NCBI GenBank assembly: GCA_964597045.1
Contig: CAZQWE010000001.1
Span: 264,275 to 328,274 of the forward strand
DNA length: 64,000 bases
DNA from: UBA9655 sp964597045
Lineage (GTDB): Bacteria; Pseudomonadota; Alphaproteobacteria; UBA9655
Reading direction: 5' to 3'
Shown: positions 34,833-43,411 of the stretch, one piece after another
How positions within the stretch are numbered: position 1 is the first letter of the stretch
Layout: each line of letters starts with the position of its first letter
Translations under genes and position numbers: made by a program
The notes under the pieces: model-generated
Told to the model about the DNA's origin: nothing
Seen by the model: only the letters and a program-made list of their open reading frames with translations
Databases searched by the model: none

Positions 34833-34992
34833 AGCAGGACTGCTAACATGATTTGTTAAAAAATTCAAATCATTTACTTTAGGGCTTACTAAATTCTCTT
34901 AAAAAGAAAAACTTTTTAATAATAATAATTTAACAAAATTATTGTATTATTATTATTAGATCGAAATAAATATATTAAATAGGAGAGGATCC

Positions 34993-35253
34993 ATGAATAA
35001 ATTATTAGGGTTAGTAGCTGTTAGTATACTGAGTCTCAGTCTATCAAGTTGTGCTGTTTATGATGATCGTTATTACTACGGCAGAAGTACAGCTATCGAT
35101 ATTGGCTTCTGGAACGTTAGTGGCTGGGGAAATGATTACGGATGGTATGGGGGTCATAAGGGCCATGGATGGCACGGAGGCCATGGAAAGCACGGAGGAC
35201 ATGGGGGACATCACGGTTATGGTGGACGGCACGGGGGCCATGGACATCGGTAA
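34993..35253 (+). CDS. Histidine/glycine-rich lipoprotein
   Basis: The 86-residue product has a lipoprotein signal (LLGLVAVSILSLSLSSC). A Tyr-rich segment (YDDRYYYGRS) and a domain with Trp (FWNVSGWGNDYGWYGG) follow. The tail is made almost only of HGG, HGH and HKGH units with about 15 His. AGGAGAGG sits 5 bases before the ATG. His/Gly tails bind Ni, Zn or Cu in many proteins, so a metal-sequestering surface lipoprotein is plausible but unproven. It begins a plus-strand pair with the 56-residue lipoprotein. Confidence 0.7.
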   Translation: MNKLLGLVAVSILSLSLSSCAVYDDRYYYGRSTAIDIGFWNVSGWGNDYGWYGGHKGHGWHGGHGKHGGHGGHHGYGGRHGGHGHR

Positions 35254-35335
35254 TCATACAAGATAAAATAGTCCTAATTTAACGTTATTTTAATTTATTT
35301 CAGGTAAAGTTCTTTTATAAGATTAAGGAGACGAG

Positions 35336-35506
35336 ATGGAAAATCTACGACTATATATCCTAATGGTTTTTCTAGGTGCAGCCCTAACGGGATGCGCAAC
35401 CAAAGTTTATCATGGAGAACAAAATAACCAGAACCCCTTAAACTTTATAGGCGGTTACTATGGATCAGCAGCAGGATTTCCCCCACCAGCTCCGGGGATG
35501 CGGTAA
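35336..35506 (+). CDS. Small lipoprotein, 56 residues
   Basis: ATG at 35336 with AAGGAG 6 bases upstream opens a 56-codon frame. The product is MENLRLYILMVFLGAALTGC up to the lipobox Cys. A short mature part of 36 residues follows, with a Pro-rich end (FPPPAPGMR). It lies 82 bases after the His-rich lipoprotein on the same strand and its stop abuts the convergent drug exporter. The good ribosome binding site and canonical lipobox (LTGC) support it despite its length. Function unknown; entericidin-like or periplasmic anchoring roles cannot be distinguished. Confidence 0.65.
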   Translation: MENLRLYILMVFLGAALTGCATKVYHGEQNNQNPLNFIGGYYGSAAGFPPPAPGMR

Positions 35507-37072
35507 TTAAACACCTACGTGGGCATGCGTTCCACCCTGAGCGTTTTTTTGAGCACTTATCCCCCATACTGTAAAGAGAGTCGCAACAAGCGCACATCCT
35601 GCTCCTATCATCATATTAATACTTAGACCATAGACAAAAGCTTCATCAATTATATTGAGTAATAGTGGAACTTGATCTGAAGCAAAATCTTTGAGTTGGG
35701 AAGCTGTATGCTCAACCATAGAAATAATTTCGACAAGGCCTTCATGTTGCTGCGGACTGACTACCATTCCCTGTTGGCTCAATGTATTCAACAAATGTGT
35801 CCTACCAAACAAAACAACAAAGCTTGTTGAGAGGATCACACTTATCGTGTTCCCGAGCATCATAAACATTGTAAACACACCAGAAGCCACATTGAGGTCT
35901 TCTTGAGGCACAGAACGCATCATAGCTGTACTACAAGCCGTAAAATATGTTCCGAGGCCTGTCCCTACAAAAAATAGAGCCGTGCATACCTGCAGAAGAG
36001 AGGCGTGAACTCCAAGATAAGCCAAGAGGACAAAACCTAGTCCCGCACAAGCTGATCCAAAGATCATAGGTCCTTTGATCCCAAAAGTATCCAAAATCTT
36101 CCCTCCAATAGGCGAGAGAACGCCCATGCTAATTGTCATGGAAAGAAATACAAGGCCAGCCTCAAAGCTTGAATACCTGAGAGTATTTTGCAAATAAAGG
36201 CTCATCATTACCAAAACAAGTGAAAAGTTAAACGCCATAAAGAATTCGCCTAATGTGGCCGCCATAAACGCTTTGTTCTTAAATAAAGCAGGAGGGAGAG
36301 TACGGAAAACCTTCCTTCTATCTAGAAGAATGAAGGCAATAATAAGCGCAACACCTAAGACAAGTTCAGCCCAAATATGCAGTGATTGAGTAGATTGAAC
36401 CTCGAGTTCGTTCAACGCATAAATAAATAACGTCATACCAGATGATAAGATAAGGGCTCCCCAATAATCTATTTTCTGTTTTACTTTCTCAAGATTTTCC
36501 TTAGCTGAATATATGAGAATAATGGCTATAATTAGGATTCCAATAGGTATATTTATATAGAAAATCCAACGCCAACTCACTTCCTCAATGAGAATACCTG
36601 CTAATGTTGGCCCCGTTGCAAGCCCAAGCCCTGATGAGGAAAGAATCAATCCCATAACAAACCCCTGCTTTTCAGGAGGCGCAAGTGTAAAAATACTGGC
36701 CCAAGCTGGTGATGTAAAAATAGCGGCTCCAAAACCCTGCAAGACTCTTCCAAAAATCAACATTTCAATCGACTGACCTATACCAGTAAGACAAGACCCC
36801 GCCATAAATATGAGTAAACCAGTAATAAGAGCTTTTTGTTTCCCATAAATATCGGCAAACCTTCCTGCAGGTATAACAAAAGCAGCCCATACAAGAACAT
36901 ATCCACTCAGAAGCCATTGAAGGCTATTGAGATCTACATTAATTTCCTCAGAAATCGGGACTAGAGTTAAATTGACCGCTGTATAGTCAATATTCATGAG
37001 GAAGATAAGAATACCGATTGCGCCGAGAACAATCCACGAACGTAAAGGTATAACTGATTTTTCAGCACTCAT
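35507..37072 (-). CDS. DHA2-family MFS multidrug exporter (EmrB/QacA type)
   Basis: The 521-residue protein has 14 predicted helices. Motif A is seen as GRFADIYGKQKALI, and FLMNIDYTAVNLTLVPI is the N-terminal motif D1 of the DHA2 family. ASIFTLAPPEKQGFVMGL and GLGLATGPTLAGILIE (motif C of antiporters) are also present. Such proteins expel hydrophobic drugs with protons. No emrA-like membrane fusion partner or regulator is adjacent. The upstream region holds an inverted repeat at 37276-37340 that could be an operator or an IS remnant. Confidence 0.88.
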   Translation of the reverse strand: MSAEKSVIPLRSWIVLGAIGILIFLMNIDYTAVNLTLVPISEEINVDLNSLQWLLSGYVLVWAAFVIPAGRFADIYGKQKALITGLLIFMAGSCLTGIGQSIEMLIFGRVLQGFGAAIFTSPAWASIFTLAPPEKQGFVMGLILSSSGLGLATGPTLAGILIEEVSWRWIFYINIPIGILIIAIILIYSAKENLEKVKQKIDYWGALILSSGMTLFIYALNELEVQSTQSLHIWAELVLGVALIIAFILLDRRKVFRTLPPALFKNKAFMAATLGEFFMAFNFSLVLVMMSLYLQNTLRYSSFEAGLVFLSMTISMGVLSPIGGKILDTFGIKGPMIFGSACAGLGFVLLAYLGVHASLLQVCTALFFVGTGLGTYFTACSTAMMRSVPQEDLNVASGVFTMFMMLGNTISVILSTSFVVLFGRTHLLNTLSQQGMVVSPQQHEGLVEIISMVEHTASQLKDFASDQVPLLLNIIDEAFVYGLSINMMIGAGCALVATLFTVWGISAQKNAQGGTHAHVGV

Positions 37073-37275
37073 GGGACCTACCTATTATTAATATTTGTTG
37101 GAACTCGGACTATACTGTAGCCAAAGCCTGGATTCAAGTTTAAGTTAAGCAAGAGAAGACTCCATATAACGATTTCTAACTCAAAAGAATATATAACCCC
37201 TGAAGTGTAAGATGCGGAATAGGGGATTTTTACGGATGAATTTGATCTTCTAAACTTATATCGCGCAGAAAACTG

Positions 37276-37340
37276 ATAACTTATCGGGACCATACTCCGG
37301 ATAAGTTCAACTTTTAGGGAGTATGGTCCGGATAAGTTAT
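37276..37340. repeat. 23-bp inverted repeat with a third half-copy in the spacer
   Basis: ATAACTTATCGGGACCATAC continuing to 37298 is matched by its reverse complement at 37318-37340 with a single mismatch. The 19-base spacer begins with GGATAAGTT, a further copy of the end of the arm. The arrangement looks like two facing transposon ends, or a strong operator or cruciform. It lies about 200 bases upstream of the drug exporter start. Confidence 0.8.
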
Positions 37341-37367
37341 ATAAAAACCAAGGGATTCACTGTATTT

Positions 37368-37645
37368 TCAAGATACAACCCCATTCTTCTCCCACTCTTC
37401 AGGAAAATACTTATAAGATTCAAGGTGTCCAGGAAGCCTTGCCTTTAAAAATATACTTTCGATGAAAGAGGCCTGAACTCGTTGTTTTTACTTCCTAATT
37501 ATAAAAATGCTCCAATGTTACCTTTTGAAAATGGGGTGTATTGTCAACCTTAAGATTGGTTGCTTTATAGTCTTGGTCAATCAATTCATGTGTCCGGTTA
37601 TGATTACAGACCCCATAATCCTTATGAGGTTCATTGTTTAGCTCT
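37368..37645 (-). pseudogene. Possible degraded coding remnant
   Basis: The 725-bp gap between the drug exporter and the Gfo/Idh gene has no intact ORF. On the minus strand two short frames look protein-like: about 49 codons ending at 37496 (with HNRTHELIDQDYKATNLKVD) and about 39 codons ending at 37368 (with FLKARLPGHLESYKYFPEEW). They are in different contexts, with stops around each. I do not recognise the family. They could be pieces of one decayed gene or chance reading. Confidence 0.25.
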
Positions 37646-37798
37646 TAATCCACGATAAATAAGTACTGGGGATTTAGCCCATCATCACTTATCCTCAACT
37701 TGATCAATGATTCATGATGCCACAGCTTTAAACTTTTTGTCACATTTTTTGATATACTTTTGATTGACCAATTCTTAGGTTCTCCATAAAGTCTCCCC

Positions 37799-38785
37799 AT
37801 GACTGGTAGATTAAGCATAAATAAAGAAACCCCAACTGTTGCTGTGATTGGTTGTGGCGCGTGGGGAAAAAATTTAATAAGAAACTTTGCTGAACTAAAA
37901 GCTTTAAAAGCTGTTTGTGATGCAGATCTTACAAAAGCTCGAGCTCTCTCTAGCGAATACGGTGTCCCCCCTCTCACTGAAGAAGAGATTCTCCAGGATA
38001 CTTCAATTGAAGCTGTTGTTATTGCGTCTTTAGCTCCTTTACATGCAAACCAAGCCGAAAGAGCGCTCAATGCAGGAAAGCATGTGTATATTGAAAAACC
38101 CATGGCTCTTTCTATCTCTGACGCTCAAAAACTCTGTGATCTTGCGAAAGCTCAGGATCGCATTCTTATGGTTGGCCACATATTAAATTACCATCCAGCT
38201 TTCCTGGCTCTGAAAGAAAAAATTCCTGAGTTAGGACCCCTCAAACATATTTATGCTAACCGTCTTGGGCTTGGCCGCTTTAGAAGGAAAGAAAACGTGC
38301 TGTGGGATCTCGCAAGCCATGATATATCCCTCATTCTCTCCCTCACACAATCTATGCCGACAGAAGTAAAAGCAACAGCCCAAGGTTTTCTAGCTCCAAT
38401 GAAACCAGCAAGTGCCATGCTTCACCTGGCTTTTGAAGATAACTTAACAGCTCATCTTCATGCTTCTTGGCTATCTCCATTCAAGGAACAAAAGCTTGTG
38501 GTGATTGGAAAGCAAGGAATTGCCGTCTTTGACGATCGAAAACCATGGGAAGAAAAGCTTGTATTATCAATGGGGTGTCTCGAATGGAAAGATGACGAAC
38601 CTCATGCCAACGATAAGTTTAACCAAATAGCTATTCAACTGACTGAGTGTGAGCCACTTAAAGAGGAATGCTCTCATTTTCTCCATTGTATACAGGAAGG
38701 TAATGAGCCGCTTACATCTGGTCTTGAAGGCTTACGTGTCACTCAAGTTCTTGAAGCAGCTGATAAATCACTTTACGAAAGGTAG
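37799..38785 (+). CDS. Gfo/Idh/MocA-family dehydrogenase, probable sugar-nucleotide 3-dehydrogenase
   Basis: The 328-residue protein has a Rossmann start VAVIGCGAWGKNLIRNFAEL, the family motif HVYIEKPMALS (catalytic EKP) and MVGHILNYHPA. These and the following WDLASHDISL resemble WbpB/WlbA and GnnA enzymes, which oxidise the 3-hydroxyl of UDP-GlcNAc-type sugars. The DegT aminotransferase that starts 4 bases later would then aminate the 3-keto group. The product would be UDP-GlcNAc3N for lipid A or a related sugar for a surface polysaccharide. The start ATG lacks a strong ribosome binding site. Confidence 0.82.
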   Translation: MTGRLSINKETPTVAVIGCGAWGKNLIRNFAELKALKAVCDADLTKARALSSEYGVPPLTEEEILQDTSIEAVVIASLAPLHANQAERALNAGKHVYIEKPMALSISDAQKLCDLAKAQDRILMVGHILNYHPAFLALKEKIPELGPLKHIYANRLGLGRFRRKENVLWDLASHDISLILSLTQSMPTEVKATAQGFLAPMKPASAMLHLAFEDNLTAHLHASWLSPFKEQKLVVIGKQGIAVFDDRKPWEEKLVLSMGCLEWKDDEPHANDKFNQIAIQLTECEPLKEECSHFLHCIQEGNEPLTSGLEGLRVTQVLEAADKSLYER

Positions 38786-38788
38786 TCC

Positions 38789-39934
38789 ATGATCCCCTTT
38801 ATTGACCTTGCAACTCAGCAACAACGAATCCGTCCCCAAATTGAAAAAGCTCTTCTCAAAGTTCTTGATCATGGAGCTTACATCATGGGCCCTGAAATCA
38901 ATGAATTGGAAACGAAACTTTCAAATTTTTCTGGGGCAAAACATACACTTACCTGTTCAAACGGTACGGACGCTTTAGACATCATCCTTATGGCCAAAAA
39001 TGTAGGACCAGGAGATGCTATCTTTGTTCCCAGTTTTACTTTTGCGGCCACCGCTGAAGTCGTTGCTTGGGCGGGTGCTACAGTTATTTTTGTCGATGTT
39101 TTAAAAGATACATTTAATATTGATCCTGAGAGCCTTGAACAGGGCATCAAAGTTGCAAAGGATATGGGCTTAAACCCCTGTGGTATTATTGCTGTTGATC
39201 TCTTTGGTCAGCCTGCAGATTATGATTCAATCCAAGACATTGCAAATAAAGAAGGTCTCTGGGTTCTCGCAGATGCAGCACAAAGCTTTGGCGGTAGCTA
39301 TAAAGGCCGCATGGTTGGCGCACTGGCTGAATTCAGCACAACGAGCTTTTTCCCTGCAAAACCCTTGGGCTGCTATGGAGATGGCGGCGCTGTCTTTACA
39401 GAAAACAGCGATATCTATGAAGCCCTGCTTTCCATCAGAATACATGGTCAAGGGGTTGATAAATACCAAAATATACGCATTGGAATGAATGGTCGGTTAG
39501 ATACACTGCAAGCAGCCATTCTCCTTGAAAAGCTTTCAATCTTTGCTGAAGAAATAAACCTAAGGCAAGAAGTCGCTAAGCGATACTCTGAAGGGTTAGT
39601 TGATCTTGTAAAAGTCCCGTTCGTTAGAAAAGATTGCATATCAGCATGGGCACAATACACCCTTCAAGTGGAGCCTCACCTGCGGGACAGTATCATGGAA
39701 GGTCTTAAAGCGAAGGGAATTCCTACAGTCATATACTATCCCCTTCCTCTTCATCGTCAAAAAGCCTACATGGCTTATCCTTGTGCAACTGAGTACCTGC
39801 CTGTTTGTGAAACATTAGCTAATACTGTTCTAAGCTTACCCATGCATCCTTATTTAACACCAGAAATACAAGATCATATCATCGGATCACTCCGTGATAT
39901 AATCTTGCGCTCCCAGAGTAAAAAGTCTGCTTAA
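38789..39934 (+). CDS. DegT/DnrJ/EryC1-family PLP sugar aminotransferase
   Basis: The 381-residue enzyme shows MIPFIDLATQQQRIRPQIE, GPEINELETKLSNF, CSNGTDALDIIL and PSFTFAATAEVV. The PLP site is ADAAQSFGGSYKGR with the Schiff-base Lys in TTSFFPAKPLGCYGDGGA. GMNGRLDTLQAAIL is also typical. These match WbpE/GnnB-type UDP-3-keto-sugar aminotransferases. It is coupled to the dehydrogenase upstream (3 bases between stop and start). Its last codons overlap the convergent TadG-like gene by 4 bases. Confidence 0.9.
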   Translation: MIPFIDLATQQQRIRPQIEKALLKVLDHGAYIMGPEINELETKLSNFSGAKHTLTCSNGTDALDIILMAKNVGPGDAIFVPSFTFAATAEVVAWAGATVIFVDVLKDTFNIDPESLEQGIKVAKDMGLNPCGIIAVDLFGQPADYDSIQDIANKEGLWVLADAAQSFGGSYKGRMVGALAEFSTTSFFPAKPLGCYGDGGAVFTENSDIYEALLSIRIHGQGVDKYQNIRIGMNGRLDTLQAAILLEKLSIFAEEINLRQEVAKRYSEGLVDLVKVPFVRKDCISAWAQYTLQVEPHLRDSIMEGLKAKGIPTVIYYPLPLHRQKAYMAYPCATEYLPVCETLANTVLSLPMHPYLTPEIQDHIIGSLRDIILRSQSKKSA

Positions 39935-41622
39935 GGTGATCCTGGCCAAGAAAGTCTAAGGCTTGATATGGATTGACCAATATTCTTAAAGGCTGTAACA
40001 AGCTCAGCATTTGTTATGGTATAATAATACTTCGAAGGATCTGAGGCACAGTTTTTAAAGGCTGTCTGGGTTTGTGGATCAAGTGTACCTCCATGGGTAA
40101 AAAGAATCGTGTACACAACAACACCGTTTTTCTTAATCGCATCACACATTGTTGTCATACTTGCATTCAAGAGAGGTATGGTACTATTAAAATTAGTGGT
40201 TCCTGTTCTTCCTTCACCCAAACGTCCGTAACCCGTGTAGTCAGCATCTTTAGCAATAGTTGCAGAGTTTGGAAAACTCGGAGTCACTGTCGCGCTTGGA
40301 GCACCAGGCACACCTGTTGGCCAATCATACCACTGGTTGTTTCCGTCGGTCATAAGAACAAGGAATTTGTTTGTCTTGCCATAAGCTTGAGGCAAATTTG
40401 ACGGTGTTGGAGATGGCCAGAGACCTGTCCAACTCGGCGAGATCGTCCACCAGGCCGCAGCAAGACCAGAATTGATCATTGTACCTCCCCTAAAGGTGGC
40501 TTTCATATTCTTGATTGTATTTTGGACAACCGTTTGAGAAGCCGTTAAAGGAAGGATAGGAATGGGGCAACCTAGATTAGGACCTACACCCAAGTTTCCA
40601 TCGGACCCATTCCATTTATAGTTATCTCCAAAATAGAGCCCTGAGCCAGCAGGAACACCCCCTGCAAGGGTCCAGTCGTTATCCCCTCGTGGAGTACCTG
40701 ATGAGCCCCAAGGAGGATTACCAGATGTTGCTAATGGATCTGTTCTATCTAATGCCTGTCCGTAGGTATACTTATGAACCATTGTTGAGGGATAGAGATA
40801 AGGCGTAAAGCGTGTAGCATTTGAAGTCGGAGGTGTATCTGTCGCATCCATACCAGCTGCATAGACAGGAGGTGTACGTGCTTCTATACACCCCATCCAA
40901 CTTCCCCCCACACTTTTAGCCCCCTTAGGAATGGGTGGATAGAGAAGTGGGTTAGCAATTTCAGCGACACCTGCTGCATTTAGCCAAGAACTTGGCGCAA
41001 AACCTGGACTGGTACCTGTTAGATTAATATTAACCGTTGTTGTAAAGGGAACAATGGCCATATACAGTCCCGGTACCGTATCAATCCCAGGTCCGCCATA
41101 AACAGTTTCAACAAGTTGTTTCGCAGCATCAAGTTCTGCTTGCATTGGAGACCCATCCATCGAACCGGTATTGTCCAAAGCAAGAACAACTTCTGCGCCT
41201 ATATTGGCTATAACAGCTTGAGATAATGAATTTGTAGCTATTGTTGATTGTCCAAGAACTTGCATAAAGGACGTGTTAATCCTTGCATTTGCTGTAACTG
41301 CCACGATGCGATTCCCTGAAGAATCTGTTGAAAGATTAATCGTGGGTCCTGTAATCGTACCTATAAAATTGGGGGGTATATTGGCATTAAACATATTCGT
41401 AGCACTTTGCGTAATATTAGCATCTGTTCCGCCTGCTCTCCCACCTGCAATCGCCGCAGCGTCAACAGCCCCTGTAAGGATTGAATTAACATAATAAATT
41501 CGTCCCGTATCGATTGCGATACCTAACATTCCAATGATAGGGACAAGAGCAAGTGCGTAAAGAAGAATAACGGCTCCTATATCATTTCGATATAATCTTT
41601 TTAACGGGATGGATATACGCAT
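39931..41622 (-). CDS. TadG-like protein with vWA domain, copy 2
   Basis: About 563 residues with an N-terminal TadE/pseudopilin-like membrane segment (DIGAVILLYALALVPIIGML). A vWA domain follows with the MIDAS motif DNTGSMDGSPM near residue 150. LMTDGNNQWYDWP is further on, and the C-terminus ends RLSWPGSP. GAGG five bases before the ATG at 41622 favours this start over the frame to 41646. It is a close paralogue of the next gene upstream and is separated from it by a terminator at 41684. TadG proteins help assembly or anchoring of Flp pili. Confidence 0.82.
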   Translation of the reverse strand: MRISIPLKRLYRNDIGAVILLYALALVPIIGMLGIAIDTGRIYYVNSILTGAVDAAAIAGGRAGGTDANITQSATNMFNANIPPNFIGTITGPTINLSTDSSGNRIVAVTANARINTSFMQVLGQSTIATNSLSQAVIANIGAEVVLALDNTGSMDGSPMQAELDAAKQLVETVYGGPGIDTVPGLYMAIVPFTTTVNINLTGTSPGFAPSSWLNAAGVAEIANPLLYPPIPKGAKSVGGSWMGCIEARTPPVYAAGMDATDTPPTSNATRFTPYLYPSTMVHKYTYGQALDRTDPLATSGNPPWGSSGTPRGDNDWTLAGGVPAGSGLYFGDNYKWNGSDGNLGVGPNLGCPIPILPLTASQTVVQNTIKNMKATFRGGTMINSGLAAAWWTISPSWTGLWPSPTPSNLPQAYGKTNKFLVLMTDGNNQWYDWPTGVPGAPSATVTPSFPNSATIAKDADYTGYGRLGEGRTGTTNFNSTIPLLNASMTTMCDAIKKNGVVVYTILFTHGGTLDPQTQTAFKNCASDPSKYYYTITNAELVTAFKNIGQSISSLRLSWPGSP

Positions 41623-41683
41623 TAAGTCCTCATTATCAATTTTCATTATTCTAGTCAGGAACGATTTAATTTTTAGTTAAGAC

Positions 41684-41717
41684 AAAAAAACCCCTCAAAT
41701 AACTGAGAGGTTTTTTT
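41684..41717 (-). terminator. Rho-independent terminator between the two TadG-like genes
   Basis: AAAAAAACCCCTC and GAGAGGTTTTTTT form a stem with one mismatch around an 8-base loop. On the minus strand it ends in seven T residues, after the stop of the upstream TadG-like gene. It would limit expression of copy 2 from the tad operon promoter. Confidence 0.8.
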
Positions 41718-41733
41718 GTTTTCTTTAAGCTCA

Positions 41734-43392
41734 TTATGGATTTCCAGGCCAAGCCAATCGAATTGACTTGATGGAATTAGCAATATTTTGAAACGCTGTT
41801 AACAACTGTGCATTCGTGACAGCAAAGAAGTACTTACCAGGATCTGTCGCACAATTCCTGAAAAGCGTCTCAGTTGCAGGATTTTGTCCACCACCATGAT
41901 AAAAGAGAATGGTGTAGATCACGACTCCGTTATTTTTAAGGGTTGTACACATACCCGCCATCCTATTATTCAAAATAGTGGTTGTTTGTGCAAAGTTAGT
42001 ATTCCCCCCCAAACGTCCCTCACCTAGACGTCCATAAGCCGTATAGTCAGCATCAGTCGCAATTTGCGCTGCATTTGGGAAAGAAGGAGCAGTTAAGCTT
42101 GGAACACCTGGAACACCTCCTGGCCAATCATACCATTGATTAACACCATCGGTCATCAACACGACGAACTTCCTTGCATTTGCGTAAGGTTGGGGTTCTG
42201 ACGCAGGTGTGGGTGAAGGCCATAGACCTCTCCAGTTTGGTGAAATTGTCCACCAACCAGCAACAAGGCCCATGTTGATCATTGTACCACCGCGGAAGCT
42301 GGCCTTCATATTAGACAATGTCGCTTGAACTGTTGTTTGTGATTCTGTCAATGGTAGTATAGGAATTGGGCATCCTAAATTGGGGCCAACACCTAAGTTA
42401 CCATCTGTCAAAGACCAATTATAATTATCACCAAAACGAAGACCAGAACCAGCAGGAACACCCCCTGCAAGAGTCCAGTCGTTATCCCCTCTTCGTCCAG
42501 TTGAACTCCAAGGAGGAGAACCCATTGGATTTGTTCTATCAAGAGGCTGACCATACGCATACTTATGAATCAGTGTTGAAGGATAGTGGAATGGAGTGAA
42601 CAACCCGCCTCCAGGAGTTGTATCGTTTGCATCCAGAGGTGAAGTTCTGGCTTCAATACATCCCATCCATCGTCCCCCTACATTTGTAGCTGAAGGTGCA
42701 ATATTTGGATAAAGATTGGTATTGGCAACTTGTAGCCTTCCAGCAGCTGTCAACCATGAGGTGGGATCAAAGCCAGGCATATTTATGTTAACTGTCGTTG
42801 AAAAGGGAACAACTGAGAAATATAGATTGGGAATAACATCTACGCCCCCATATACGATACGAACAAGTTCTTTAGAGGCATTAATCACACCCTGCATCGG
42901 AGCCCCATACATAGATCCTGTATTATCAAGCACAAGGGCAATTTCAGTTACTGGGGTTGCAACAAGCGCTGCTGAAGAAGAATTGGTAGAAATGTTATTT
43001 TGATTAAACAATGACATAAAAGCTGTGTTTATTTGTGCAGACGCCGTCACTGTCACTATCTGGTGATTTTGGGAATCAACAGTAATCGACACAGTGGGAC
43101 CCGTAATTTGCCCTATAAAATTATTTGGAATATTGGCATTAAAAACAGCCGTAGCGTTTTGAATGATATTTGCATTCGTTCCACCAGCTTTAGCACCTGC
43201 GACAGATGCTGAATCTACGGCTCCAGAAATGATTGCATTAACATAGAATATTCTCCCCCCATCAATGGCAAGTCCTATGATTCCAAAAAGGGGCAATAAC
43301 GCTAAACCATACAGTAAGATAACGGCACCTACTTCATTTTTTATCAAATTAAGTTGATGCTTTTTAAGCAAACAACATAAAAATTTAAACAT
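41734..43392 (-). CDS. TadG-like protein with vWA domain, copy 1
   Basis: The 552-residue protein has the same plan as copy 2: a membrane segment VGAVILLYGLALLPLFGIIG with GRIFYVNA following, then MIDAS DNTGSMYGAPMQG and LMTDGVNQWYDWPGG. The two share most motifs, including RGDNDWTLAGGVPAGSG. GGAGG sits 7 bases before the ATG. It follows the TadE-like genes directly, as tadG usually does at the end of tad loci. A short extracytoplasmic vWA domain like this may bind the pilus or the surface. Confidence 0.84.
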   Translation of the reverse strand: MFKFLCCLLKKHQLNLIKNEVGAVILLYGLALLPLFGIIGLAIDGGRIFYVNAIISGAVDSASVAGAKAGGTNANIIQNATAVFNANIPNNFIGQITGPTVSITVDSQNHQIVTVTASAQINTAFMSLFNQNNISTNSSSAALVATPVTEIALVLDNTGSMYGAPMQGVINASKELVRIVYGGVDVIPNLYFSVVPFSTTVNINMPGFDPTSWLTAAGRLQVANTNLYPNIAPSATNVGGRWMGCIEARTSPLDANDTTPGGGLFTPFHYPSTLIHKYAYGQPLDRTNPMGSPPWSSTGRRGDNDWTLAGGVPAGSGLRFGDNYNWSLTDGNLGVGPNLGCPIPILPLTESQTTVQATLSNMKASFRGGTMINMGLVAGWWTISPNWRGLWPSPTPASEPQPYANARKFVVLMTDGVNQWYDWPGGVPGVPSLTAPSFPNAAQIATDADYTAYGRLGEGRLGGNTNFAQTTTILNNRMAGMCTTLKNNGVVIYTILFYHGGGQNPATETLFRNCATDPGKYFFAVTNAQLLTAFQNIANSIKSIRLAWPGNP

Positions 43393-43411
43393 AACACACC
43401 TCCACTAAAAT

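Noticed and set aside
35044..35266. Alternative-frame ORFs over the His-rich lipoprotein
   Set aside because: Low-complexity shadows of the GGN/CAY repeats; only the 34993 frame has a ribosome binding site and lipobox.
37645..38103. Minus-strand ORF of 152 codons over the Gfo/Idh gene start
   Set aside because: It is antisense to the Rossmann motif of a clear dehydrogenase and has no support of its own.
39931..43392. The TadG pair as an assembly duplication
   Set aside because: The two copies differ throughout in sequence and length, so they are real paralogues.
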